A stretch of DNA of 64,000 nucleotides from Pseudomonas koreensis (GTDB lineage Bacteria > Pseudomonadota > Gammaproteobacteria > Pseudomonadales > Pseudomonadaceae), in NCBI RefSeq assembly GCF_024169245.1, contig NZ_JALJWP010000001.1:4961501-5025500 (forward strand), given 5' to 3'. The notes beneath the pieces were generated by a model, which was not told the DNA's origin, ran no database searches, and saw only the letters and a program-made list of their open reading frames with translations. Both the position numbers and the translations under genes were made by a program. Below are positions 55,434-64,000 of this stretch, one piece after another. Within the stretch, counting starts at the first letter, position 1. Each line of letters opens with the position of its first letter.

Positions 55434-56785
55434 CCCTGACATCTTTTGGTCCAGCCAACCGCATCCAGCGCTCGGCCGAGACTCACCCGCTGACCTGGCG
55501 TCTGCGCGATGACGGCGAAGCCGTGTGGCTCGACGAGTACCAGGCCAAGAACGGTTACGCCGCCGCGCGCAAAGCCTTCGCCGACATGGATCAGGACGCC
55601 ATCGTCCAGACCGTGAAAGACGCTGGCCTGAAGGGTCGCGGCGGTGCCGGCTTCCCCACTGGCGTGAAGTGGGGCCTGATGCCGAAGGACGAATCCATCA
55701 ACATCCGCTACCTGCTGTGCAACGCGGATGAAATGGAGCCGAATACCTGGAAAGACCGCATGCTGATGGAGCAACTGCCCCATCTGCTGATCGAAGGCAT
55801 GCTGATCAGTGCCCGTGCGCTGAAAACCTACCGTGGCTACATCTTCCTGCGCGGCGAATACACCACCGCCGCCAAGCACCTCAACCGTGCTGTGGAAGAA
55901 GCCAAGGCGGCCGGCCTGCTGGGCAAGAACATTCTGGGCAGCGGTTTCGATTTCGAACTGTTCGTCCACACTGGCGCCGGGCGTTACATCTGCGGTGAAG
56001 AAACCGCACTGATCAACTCCCTCGAAGGCCGCCGCGCCAACCCGCGCTCCAAGCCGCCCTTCCCTGCCGCCGTTGGCGTATGGGGCAAGCCTACCTGTGT
56101 GAACAACGTCGAAACCCTGTGCAACGTGCCGGCGATCATTGCCGACGGCGTTGACTGGTACAAATCGTTGGCCCGCGAAGGCTCCGAAGACATGGGCACC
56201 AAGCTCATGGGCTTCTCCGGCAAGGTCAAGAATCCGGGCCTGTGGGAACTGCCATTCGGCGTCACCGGTCGCGAGCTGTTCGAAGACTACGCCGGCGGCA
56301 TGCGCGACGGCTTCAAGCTCAAGGCCTGGCAGCCAGGGGGCGCCGGTACCGGTTTCCTCCTGCCGGAGCACCTCGACGCACAAATGTATGCCGGCGGCAT
56401 CGCGAAAGTGGGCACCCGGATGGGTACCGGCCTGGCGATGGCGGTGGACGACAGCGTCAACATGGTCTCGCTGCTGCGCAACATGGAGCAGTTCTTCGCC
56501 CGCGAATCCTGCGGTTTCTGCACCCCGTGCCGCGATGGCCTGCCATGGAGCGTCAAGCTCTTGATGGCCATCGAACAGGGCAAGGGCCAGCCAGGCGACA
56601 TCGAGACCCTGCTGGGTCTGGTCGGTTTCCTCGGCCCGGGCAAGACCTTCTGTGCTCACGCACCGGGTGCCGTGGAGCCGCTGGGCAGCGCCATCAAATA
56701 CTTCCGTCCAGAGTTCGAAGCCGGTATCGCGCCTGTCAGCGCCGCCGTCCCGCCTCTGGCAAGGCCGATCGTAGTCGGCGCGTAA
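55430..56785 (+). CDS. nuoF: NADH-quinone oxidoreductase subunit F
   Basis: 451 residues. FMN/NADH site [17 protein letters not shown] and the N3 4Fe-4S ligands [12 protein letters not shown] with the later cysteine in FCAHA. Site of NADH oxidation. Confidence 0.97.
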   Translation: MTLTSFGPANRIQRSAETHPLTWRLRDDGEAVWLDEYQAKNGYAAARKAFADMDQDAIVQTVKDAGLKGRGGAGFPTGVKWGLMPKDESINIRYLLCNADEMEPNTWKDRMLMEQLPHLLIEGMLISARALKTYRGYIFLRGEYTTAAKHLNRAVEEAKAAGLLGKNILGSGFDFELFVHTGAGRYICGEETALINSLEGRRANPRSKPPFPAAVGVWGKPTCVNNVETLCNVPAIIADGVDWYKSLAREGSEDMGTKLMGFSGKVKNPGLWELPFGVTGRELFEDYAGGMRDGFKLKAWQPGGAGTGFLLPEHLDAQMYAGGIAKVGTRMGTGLAMAVDDSVNMVSLLRNMEQFFARESCGFCTPCRDGLPWSVKLLMAIEQGKGQPGDIETLLGLVGFLGPGKTFCAHAPGAVEPLGSAIKYFRPEFEAGIAPVSAAVPPLARPIVVGA

Positions 56786-56792
56786 ACGCTTA

Positions 56793-56820
56793 GGCGAAGG
56801 GTCCGTGCCCTTCGCCTTTC
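56793..56820 (+). other. Hairpin in the nuoF-nuoG gap
   Basis: GGCGAAGGG / CCCTTCGCC (9 bp, six-base loop), followed by TTTC only. It lies in the sole gap over 30 bases in the operon (132 bases). It may tune or protect the mRNA, or be a weak terminator. Confidence 0.6.
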
Positions 56821-56917
56821 GTCCGATGACGCCCTTCGGGGCTGTTTGGATTCGGACGCATAACAAGATTCCATTAGCCACGCCCGCTGACACCGGGCCA
56901 ACGAAGACCTTTGAACC

Positions 56918-59632
56918 ATGGCCACTATCCACGTAGACGGCAAAGCGCTCGAAGTCGACGGGGCAGACAACCTGTTACAGGCATGTCTGTCGCTGGGCCT
57001 CGACATTCCATATTTCTGCTGGCACCCCGCGCTTGGTAGCGTCGGGGCCTGCCGCCAGTGCGCAGTCAAGCAGTACACCGACGAGAACGACACCCGTGGT
57101 CGCATCGTCATGTCCTGCATGACCCCCGCCACCGACAACACCTGGATCTCCATCGACGATGAAGAATCCAAGGCGTTTCGCGCCAGCGTTGTCGAATGGC
57201 TGATGACCAACCACCCGCACGACTGCCCGGTGTGCGAGGAAGGCGGTCACTGCCACCTGCAAGACATGACAGTGATGACCGGCCACAACGAGCGCCGCTA
57301 TCGCTTCAGCAAACGCACCCACCAGAACCAGCAACTGGGCCCGTTCATTTCCCACGAAATGAACCGCTGCATCGCTTGCTACCGCTGCGTGCGTTTCTAC
57401 AAGGACTACGCCGGCGGCACCGACCTCGGTGTATTCGGCGCCCACGACAACGTGTACTTCGGTCGCGTGGAAGACGGCACCCTCGAAAGCGAGTTCTCCG
57501 GCAACCTCACCGAGGTCTGCCCGACCGGCGTGTTCACCGACAAGACTCACTCCGAGCGCTATAACCGCAAGTGGGACATGCAGTTCGCCCCGAGCATCTG
57601 CCATGGCTGCTCGAGCGGTTGCAACATCTCCCCGGGCGAGCGTTACGGTGAACTGCGTCGCATCGAAAACCGTTTCAACGGTTCGGTGAACCAGTACTTC
57701 CTCTGCGACCGTGGCCGTTTCGGTTATGGCTACGTCAACCGCACCGACCGTCCACGTCAGCCGCTGCTGGCCGACGGCACCAAGCTTGGCCTGGATGCGG
57801 CACTGGATAAAGCTGCCGATCTGCTGCGCGGTCGCAACATCGTCGGTATCGGTTCGCCGCGTGCCAGCCTCGAAAGCAACTACGCGTTGCGCGAACTGGT
57901 CGGTGCCGAGCACTTCTACTCCGGCATCGAAGCCTCCGAACTGGAGCGCATTCGTCTGGTCCTGCAGGTGCTGAACGACAGCCCGCTGCCAGTGCCGAAC
58001 ATGCGCGACATCGAAGACCACGACGCGATTTTCGTCCTCGGTGAAGACCTGACCCAGACCGCTGCACGTATGGCGCTGGCTCTGCGTCAGTCGGTCAAGG
58101 GCAAGGCTGAAGACATGGCCGAAGCCATGCGCGTCCAGCCTTGGCTCGACGCGGCGGTGAAGAACATCGGCCAGCACGCGCTGAACCCGCTGTTTATCGC
58201 CAGCCTGGCGGAAACCAAGCTGGACGACATCGCTGAAGAATGCGTACACGCCGCGCCTGACGACCTGGCACGCATCGGTTTCGCCGTTGCTCACGCTCTG
58301 GACGCCAGCGCCCCGGTCGTTGAAGGTCTGGACGCCGAAGCACTGGAACTGGCCAAGCGCATCGCCGATGCCCTGCTCGCAGCCAAACGTCCGCTGATCA
58401 TCGCCGGTACTTCGCTGGGCTCCAAAGCCCTGATCGAAGCGGCGGCTAACATCGCCAAAGCCCTGAAGCTGCGTGAGAAGAACGGCTCGATCAGCCTGAT
58501 CGTGCCGGAAGCCAACAGCCTCGGCCTGGCCATGCTCGGTGGCGAATCGGTCGACGCCGCGCTGCAAGCGGTCATCGATGGCAAGGCCGACGCGATCGTC
58601 GTGCTCGAAAACGATCTGTACACCCGTACTGCCAAAGCCAAGGTCGATGCTGCGCTGAACGCTGCGAAGGTGGTGATTGTCGCCGACCATCAGAAAACCG
58701 CCACCACCGATCGCGCGCACCTGGTGCTGCCAGCGGCGAGCTTCGCCGAAGGCGACGGTACGCTGGTCAGCCAGGAAGGTCGCGCCCAGCGCTTCTTCCA
58801 GGTTTTCGATCCGCAATACCTCGACGCGAGCATTCTGGTGCACGAAGGCTGGCGCTGGCTGCATGCCCTGCGCGCGACCCTGCTGAACCAGCCGATCGAC
58901 TGGACGCAACTCGACCACGTCACCGCTGCGGTGGCTTCGAGCACCGCGCAACTGGCGCGTATCGTTGATGCTGCACCTTCCGCTGCGTTCCGCATCAAGG
59001 GTCTGAAACTGGCCCGTGAGCCGCTGCGTTACTCCGGTCGCACCGCGATGCGCGCCGACATCAGCGTTCACGAACCGCGCACCCCGCAAGACCAGGACAC
59101 CGCGTTCGCCTTCTCCATGGAAGGTTACTCGGGCTCCGCCGAACCGCGTCAGCAGGTGCCATTCGCATGGTCGCCGGGCTGGAACTCGCCACAAGCGTGG
59201 AACAAGTTCCAGGACGAAGTCGGTGGTCACCTGCGCGCTGGCGACCCGGGCACACGCCTGATCGAAAGCACTGGCGACTCGCTGAATTGGTTCGCCGCTG
59301 CGCCGCGTGCCTTCAACCCGGCGCCGGGTACCTGGCAAGCCGTGCCGTTCTTCCACCTGTTCGGCAGCGAAGAGAACTCGTCGAAAGCCGCCCCGGTGCA
59401 AGAACGCATTCCGGCGCCATATGTGGCTCTGGCGAAATCCGAAGCCGACCGCCTCGGCGTCAACGACGGCGCCCTGCTGAGCCTGAACGTTGCCGGCCAG
59501 ACCCTGCGTCTGCCGCTGCGCATCAATGAAGAACTGGGCGCCGGTCTGGTGGCATTGCCTGCGGGCATCGCTGGCATTCCACCGGCATTCGCCGGCGTGT
59601 CCGTCGACGGTCTGCAGGAGGCAGCGCAATGA
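56918..59632 (+). CDS. nuoG: NADH-quinone oxidoreductase subunit G
   Basis: 904 residues. N-terminal 2Fe-2S domain ([20 protein letters not shown]), N5 and N4 4Fe-4S motifs ([23 protein letters not shown]), an N7-type ligand set [13 protein letters not shown], then a molybdopterin-oxidoreductase-like body without cofactor role. Preceded by the 132-base gap. Confidence 0.97.
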   Translation: MATIHVDGKALEVDGADNLLQACLSLGLDIPYFCWHPALGSVGACRQCAVKQYTDENDTRGRIVMSCMTPATDNTWISIDDEESKAFRASVVEWLMTNHPHDCPVCEEGGHCHLQDMTVMTGHNERRYRFSKRTHQNQQLGPFISHEMNRCIACYRCVRFYKDYAGGTDLGVFGAHDNVYFGRVEDGTLESEFSGNLTEVCPTGVFTDKTHSERYNRKWDMQFAPSICHGCSSGCNISPGERYGELRRIENRFNGSVNQYFLCDRGRFGYGYVNRTDRPRQPLLADGTKLGLDAALDKAADLLRGRNIVGIGSPRASLESNYALRELVGAEHFYSGIEASELERIRLVLQVLNDSPLPVPNMRDIEDHDAIFVLGEDLTQTAARMALALRQSVKGKAEDMAEAMRVQPWLDAAVKNIGQHALNPLFIASLAETKLDDIAEECVHAAPDDLARIGFAVAHALDASAPVVEGLDAEALELAKRIADALLAAKRPLIIAGTSLGSKALIEAAANIAKALKLREKNGSISLIVPEANSLGLAMLGGESVDAALQAVIDGKADAIVVLENDLYTRTAKAKVDAALNAAKVVIVADHQKTATTDRAHLVLPAASFAEGDGTLVSQEGRAQRFFQVFDPQYLDASILVHEGWRWLHALRATLLNQPIDWTQLDHVTAAVASSTAQLARIVDAAPSAAFRIKGLKLAREPLRYSGRTAMRADISVHEPRTPQDQDTAFAFSMEGYSGSAEPRQQVPFAWSPGWNSPQAWNKFQDEVGGHLRAGDPGTRLIESTGDSLNWFAAAPRAFNPAPGTWQAVPFFHLFGSEENSSKAAPVQERIPAPYVALAKSEADRLGVNDGALLSLNVAGQTLRLPLRINEELGAGLVALPAGIAGIPPAFAGVSVDGLQEAAQ

Positions 59633-60636
59633 CCTGGTTCACCCCTGAAGTGATCGATGTGATCCTGACGGTCATCAAAGCCATCGTGATCCTGCTGGCC
59701 GTGGTGGTCGCAGGCGCCTTGCTCAGCTTTGTCGAACGTCGCCTGCTGGGCTGGTGGCAGGACCGTTACGGTCCGAACCGCGTTGGCCCGTTCGGCATGT
59801 TCCAGATCGCCGCCGACATGCTGAAGATGTTCTTCAAGGAAGACTGGACCCCGCCGTTTGCCGACAAGGTGATTTTCACCCTCGCGCCGGTGGTGGCCAT
59901 GTCCGCCCTGCTGATCGCCTTCGCGATCATCCCGATCACCCCGACCTGGGGCGTGGCGGATCTGAACATCGGCCTGCTGTTCTTCTTCGCCATGGCCGGT
60001 CTGTCGGTCTACGCGGTGCTGTTCGCCGGCTGGTCGAGCAACAACAAGTTCGCCCTGCTCGGTAGCCTGCGTGCCTCGGCGCAGACCGTGTCCTACGAAG
60101 TGTTCATGGGCCTGGCGCTGATGGGCATCGTGGTCCAGGTCGGCTCGTTCAACATGCGCGACATCGTCGAGTACCAGGCGCAGAACCTGTGGTTCATCAT
60201 TCCGCAGTTCTTCGGCTTCTGTACCTTCTTCATCGCTGGCGTCGCCGTGACTCACCGTCACCCGTTCGACCAGCCGGAAGCGGAACAGGAACTGGCCGAC
60301 GGTTACCACATTGAATACGCCGGTATGAAATGGGGCATGTTCTTCGTCGGTGAATACATCGGCATCATCCTGATCTCGGCGCTGCTGGTCACCCTGTTCT
60401 TCGGTGGCTGGCACGGTCCGTTCGGCATCCTGCCGCAACTGTCCTTCGTCTGGTTCGCACTGAAGACCGCGTTCTTCATCATGCTGTTCATCCTGCTGCG
60501 CGCTTCCATCCCGCGTCCGCGTTATGACCAGGTGATGGATTTCAGCTGGAAATTCTGCCTGCCACTGACCCTGATCAATTTGCTGGTGACCGCTGCGGTT
60601 GTGTTGTTGAACACGCCTGCGGTTGCGGTTCAGTGA
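59629..60636 (+). CDS. nuoH: NADH-quinone oxidoreductase subunit H
   Basis: 335 residues, about eight membrane helices. Conserved [19 protein letters not shown] and [20 protein letters not shown] loops that face the quinone tunnel. Overlaps nuoG by four bases. Confidence 0.97.
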   Translation: MTWFTPEVIDVILTVIKAIVILLAVVVAGALLSFVERRLLGWWQDRYGPNRVGPFGMFQIAADMLKMFFKEDWTPPFADKVIFTLAPVVAMSALLIAFAIIPITPTWGVADLNIGLLFFFAMAGLSVYAVLFAGWSSNNKFALLGSLRASAQTVSYEVFMGLALMGIVVQVGSFNMRDIVEYQAQNLWFIIPQFFGFCTFFIAGVAVTHRHPFDQPEAEQELADGYHIEYAGMKWGMFFVGEYIGIILISALLVTLFFGGWHGPFGILPQLSFVWFALKTAFFIMLFILLRASIPRPRYDQVMDFSWKFCLPLTLINLLVTAAVVLLNTPAVAVQ

Positions 60637-60647
60637 GGATTTGACCC

Positions 60648-61196
60648 ATGTTCAAATATATTGGCGACATCGTTAAGGGTACCGGTACCCAGTTGCGCAG
60701 CCTGGTCATGATCTTCGGCCATGGCTTTCGCAAGCGCGACACCCTGCAATACCCCGAGGAGCAGGTCTACCTGCCGCCGCGCTACCGTGGCCGCATCGTC
60801 CTGACCCGCGACCCCGATGGCGAAGAACGCTGCGTGGCCTGCAACCTGTGCGCCGTGGCTTGCCCGGTGGGTTGCATCTCGCTGCAGAAAGCTGAGACCG
60901 AAGACGGTCGCTGGTACCCCGACTTCTTCCGGATCAACTTCTCGCGCTGCATTTTCTGCGGTCTCTGCGAGGAAGCCTGCCCGACCACCGCAATCCAGTT
61001 GACTCCGGATTTCGAGATGGCCGAGTTCAAACGTCAGGACCTGGTGTACGAGAAAGAAGATCTGCTGATCTCCGGCCCCGGCAAAAACCCTGATTACAAC
61101 TTCTATCGTGTTGCAGGTATGGCAATCGCTGGCAAGCCGAAAGGCGCTGCGCAGAACGAAGCCGAACCGATCAACGTGAAGAGCTTGCTGCCTTAA
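60648..61196 (+). CDS. nuoI: NADH-quinone oxidoreductase subunit I
   Basis: 182 residues. Two 4Fe-4S sets: [15 protein letters not shown] and [15 protein letters not shown] (N6a, N6b). Electron wire between NuoG and NuoB. Confidence 0.97.
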   Translation: MFKYIGDIVKGTGTQLRSLVMIFGHGFRKRDTLQYPEEQVYLPPRYRGRIVLTRDPDGEERCVACNLCAVACPVGCISLQKAETEDGRWYPDFFRINFSRCIFCGLCEEACPTTAIQLTPDFEMAEFKRQDLVYEKEDLLISGPGKNPDYNFYRVAGMAIAGKPKGAAQNEAEPINVKSLLP

Positions 61197-61205
61197 GGAA
61201 GAACG

Positions 61206-61706
61206 ATGGAATTCGCTTTCTATTTCGCATCGGGTATTGCTGTGGTGTCCACGCTGCGTGTGGTCACCAACACCAATCCTGTGCACGCCCTGCTCTACCT
61301 GATCATCTCGTTGATCGCCGTGGCCATGACCTTCTTCGCCCTCGGCGCGCCGTTCGCCGGTGTGCTGGAAGTGATCGCCTACGCCGGCGCCATCATGGTG
61401 CTGTTCGTGTTCGTGGTGATGATGCTCAACCTCGGCCCGGCCTCGGTGCAGCAGGAACGCACCTGGCTCAAGCCCGGCATCTGGGCAGGACCGGTGATTC
61501 TCGCCGCGCTGCTGCTGGCCGAACTGCTGTATGTGCTGTTCGCTCACCAGAGCGGCCAGGCCATCGGCCACACCACCGTAGACGCGAAAGCCGTGGGCAT
61601 CAGCCTGTTCGGCCCGTACCTGCTGGTGGTCGAACTCGCCTCGATGCTGCTGCTTGCCGCAGCCGTCACGGCGTTCCATTTGGGCCGTAACGAGGCGAAG
61701 GAGTAA
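61206..61706 (+). CDS. nuoJ: NADH-quinone oxidoreductase subunit J
   Basis: 166 residues, five membrane helices; [20 protein letters not shown] is the conserved third helix. Four bases separate it from nuoK. Confidence 0.96.
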   Translation: MEFAFYFASGIAVVSTLRVVTNTNPVHALLYLIISLIAVAMTFFALGAPFAGVLEVIAYAGAIMVLFVFVVMMLNLGPASVQQERTWLKPGIWAGPVILAALLLAELLYVLFAHQSGQAIGHTTVDAKAVGISLFGPYLLVVELASMLLLAAAVTAFHLGRNEAKE

Positions 61707-61709
61707 GAC

Positions 61710-62018
61710 ATGCCTGCTATCCCTCTCGAGCATGGACTGGCGGTTGCCGGCATCCTGTTCTGCCTTGGTCTGGTCGGCCTGATGGTCCGCCGCAACATTT
61801 TGTTCGTGTTGATGAGTCTGGAAGTGATGATGAACGCCTCTGCCCTGGCCTTCATCGTTGCAGGCGCCCGCTGGGCGCAACCGGATGGACAGATCATGTT
61901 CATCCTGGTGATCAGCCTTGCCGCAGCCGAGGCCAGTATTGGCCTGGCGATCCTGCTGCAACTGTATCGCCGCTTCCACACGCTCGATATCGACGCTGCC
62001 AGTGAGATGCGCGGATGA
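61710..62018 (+). CDS. nuoK: NADH-quinone oxidoreductase subunit K
   Basis: 102 residues, three helices with the key glutamates in [12 protein letters not shown] and [12 protein letters not shown]. MrpC-like proton-path subunit. Overlaps nuoL by four bases. Confidence 0.96.
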
Positions 62019-63868
62019 ACCTGATCTTTCTGACTTTCGTATTCCCTCTGATCGGTTTCCTGCTCCTGTCGTTCTCCCGTGGACGCTGGTCGGAAAACCT
62101 CTCGGCGCTGATCGGCGTGGGCTCCATTGGCTTGTCGGCGATTGTCGCCGCCTACGTCATCTGGCAATTCAACGTCGCACCTCCCGAAGGCGGTCACTAC
62201 ACCCTGGTGCTGTGGCAGTGGATGGCGGTCGAAGGCTTCAAGCCTGACTTCGCCCTCTACGTCGACGGCCTGTCGATCACCATGCTCGGCGTGGTGGTGG
62301 GCGTCGGTTTCCTGATCCATCTGTTCGCGTCCTGGTACATGCGCGGTGAAGCGGGCTACTCGCGCTTCTTCTCGTACACCAACCTGTTTATCGCCAGCAT
62401 GCTGTTCCTGGTGCTCGGCGATAACCTGTTGTTCCTGTACTTCGGCTGGGAAGGCGTGGGCCTGTGCTCGTACCTGTTGATCGGTTTCTACTACAGCAAT
62501 CGCAACAACGGTAACGCCGCACTCAAGGCCTTCATCGTCACCCGCGTCGGCGACGTGTTCATGGCCATCGGCCTGTTCATCCTGTTCCAGCAAGTGGGCA
62601 CGCTGAACATCCAGGAACTGCTGGTGCTGGCACCGCAGAAATTCCAGGTCGGCGACTTCTGGATCACCCTGGCAACGCTGATGCTGCTGGGTGGTGCGGT
62701 CGGTAAATCGGCGCAACTGCCGCTGCAAACCTGGCTGGCGGACGCGATGGCCGGCCCGACCCCGGTGTCGGCACTGATCCACGCCGCAACCATGGTGACC
62801 GCCGGTGTTTACCTGATCGCCCGTACTCACGGCCTGTTCACCCTGGCGCCGGAAATCCTGCACCTGGTGGGCATCGTCGGTGGCGTGACACTGGTTCTCG
62901 CAGGCTTCGCCGCGCTGGTGCAAACCGACATCAAACGTATCCTCGCCTACTCGACCATGAGCCAGATCGGCTACATGTTCCTGGCGCTGGGCGTGGGTGC
63001 ATGGGATGGCGCGATCTTCCACCTGATGACCCATGCCTTCTTCAAGGCCCTGCTGTTCCTTGCTTCCGGTGCAGTGATCGTTGCCTGTCACCACGAGCAG
63101 AACATCTTCAAGATGGGCGGTCTGTGGAAGAAACTGCCACTGGCCTACGCCAGCTTCATCGTCGGTGGTGCTGCGCTGGCCGCTCTGCCTCTGGTCACTG
63201 CGGGCTTCTACTCCAAGGACGAAATCCTCTGGGAAGCGTTTGCCAGCGGTAACCACGGTCTGCTCTACGCAGGTCTGGTCGGTGCGTTCATGACCTCGCT
63301 GTACACCTTCCGCCTGATCTTCATCACGTTCCACGGTGAAGCCAAGACCGAAGCCCACGCCGGTCACGGCATCGCTCACTGGCTGCCGCTGTCGGTGCTG
63401 ATCGTGTTGTCGACTTTCGTCGGCGCCATGATCGTTCCGCCGCTGCACGGCGTTCTGCCAGAAAGCGTTGGCCATGCCGGCGGCGAAGCCAAGCACAGTC
63501 TGGAAATCGCCTCAGGCGCCATCGCCCTGGCCGGTATCCTGCTGGCCGCGCTGCTGTTCCTCGGCAAGCGTCGCTTCGTCACGGCGATCGCCAACAGCGG
63601 TATCGGCCGTTTCCTTTCGGCCTGGTGGTTCGCTGCCTGGGGCTTCGACTGGATCTACGACAAACTGTTCGTCAAGCCGTACCTTGCGATCAGCCATGTA
63701 CTGCGCAAAGACCCGCTCGACCAGACCATCGGTCTGATCCCGCGTATGGCCAAGGGTGGTCACACTGCCCTGAGCCGCACCGAGACCGGTCAACTGCGTT
63801 GGTACGCCGCCTCGATGGCTGCTGGTGCCGTGCTGGTGATCGGCGCCATCGTGCTGGTAGCGGTCTGA
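62015..63868 (+). CDS. nuoL: NADH-quinone oxidoreductase subunit L
   Basis: 617 residues, antiporter-like. Conserved [22 protein letters not shown] helix ([20 protein letters not shown]), [20 protein letters not shown] and a long lateral C-terminal helix. Proton-pumping subunit at the tip of the membrane arm. Confidence 0.97.
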
Positions 63869-63907
63869 TATGAACCTTGCGAATTTGCGAAAGGAAACGA
63901 GCCCGTC

Positions 63908-64000
63908 ATGATTCTGCCTTGGCTAATCCTGATCCCCTTCATCGGCGGCCTGCTGTGCTGGATGGGTGAGCGCTTCGGCGCTACCCTCCCGCGCTGGATT
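63908..64000 (+). CDS. nuoM: NADH-quinone oxidoreductase subunit M (first 31 codons)
   Basis: Starts MILPWLILIPFIGGLLCWMG after a 39-base gap from nuoL; GGAAACGA is the likely ribosome site. The first helix and operon order identify it; the rest is outside the window. Confidence 0.9.
   Translation, partial: MILPWLILIPFIGGLLCWMGERFGATLPRWI

Overview
The window is chromosomal DNA from a Pseudomonas of the P. fluorescens lineage. The evidence is the gene order lolA-ftsK-aat-bpt-infA-clpA-clpS-cspD-icd-idh-mnmA-hflD-purB-roxA-aceA-nuo, which follows the PAO1 order as I remember it, a fused nuoCD, both isocitrate dehydrogenase isozymes side by side, high G+C coding sequence, and many REP/REPIN palindromes between genes. 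I see no prophage, transposase, integrase, CRISPR array, tRNA or rRNA gene.

Bases 1-24700 are accessory or housekeeping-peripheral. They hold a partial membrane acyltransferase, a MATE exporter, an exported chorismate mutase, an exported protein made of nine 13-residue repeats, a dCache-like/HAMP diguanylate cyclase, a small cytochrome c, a MocR regulator divergent from an EamA exporter, an AraC regulator divergent from an AhpD-like protein, an orphan hybrid histidine kinase that overlaps a SulP transporter tail to tail, an isochorismatase-like hydrolase, gamma-glutamyltransferase, an O6-alkylguanine repair protein, a NudK-like hydrolase, an AA10 LPMO-like protein with no signal peptide, a hemerythrin, GNAT proteins, the tusDCBE-trpD2 sulfur-relay operon and a glutathionyl-hydroquinone reductase.

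Bases 24700-51400 are a conserved core block: cysG-serS-crcB-rarA, lolA-ftsK, then aat/bpt (N-degron tagging), infA, clpA/clpS (N-degron recognition and unfolding) and cspD. Next come icd and idh, divergently arranged, then a nudJ-like gene, mnmA-hflD, purB, the ribosomal oxygenase roxA with a GNAT gene, an orphan secretin-domain protein, and aceA. Icd, Idh and AceA compete for isocitrate at the TCA/glyoxylate branch. Bases 51981-64000 carry the nuo operon (nuoA, B, CD, E-L and the first codons of nuoM) for respiratory complex I.

The most unusual material is intergenic. A 235-bp element occurs twice, nearly identical, at 5592-5826 and 35349-35583. A diverged inverted relative lies at about 34805-35020. 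Comparing them shows two hairpins whose stems changed in a compensatory way while their loops stayed fixed, inside a long closing stem, so the element appears to be a conserved folded DNA or RNA. It sits in a 1-kb repeat nest with short tandem repeats, REP halves and a G-quadruplex-type motif. Two REP families are scattered through the window, mostly at 3' ends of genes. The space between ftsK and aat, where PAO1 carries trxB1 by my recollection, has no thioredoxin reductase gene.
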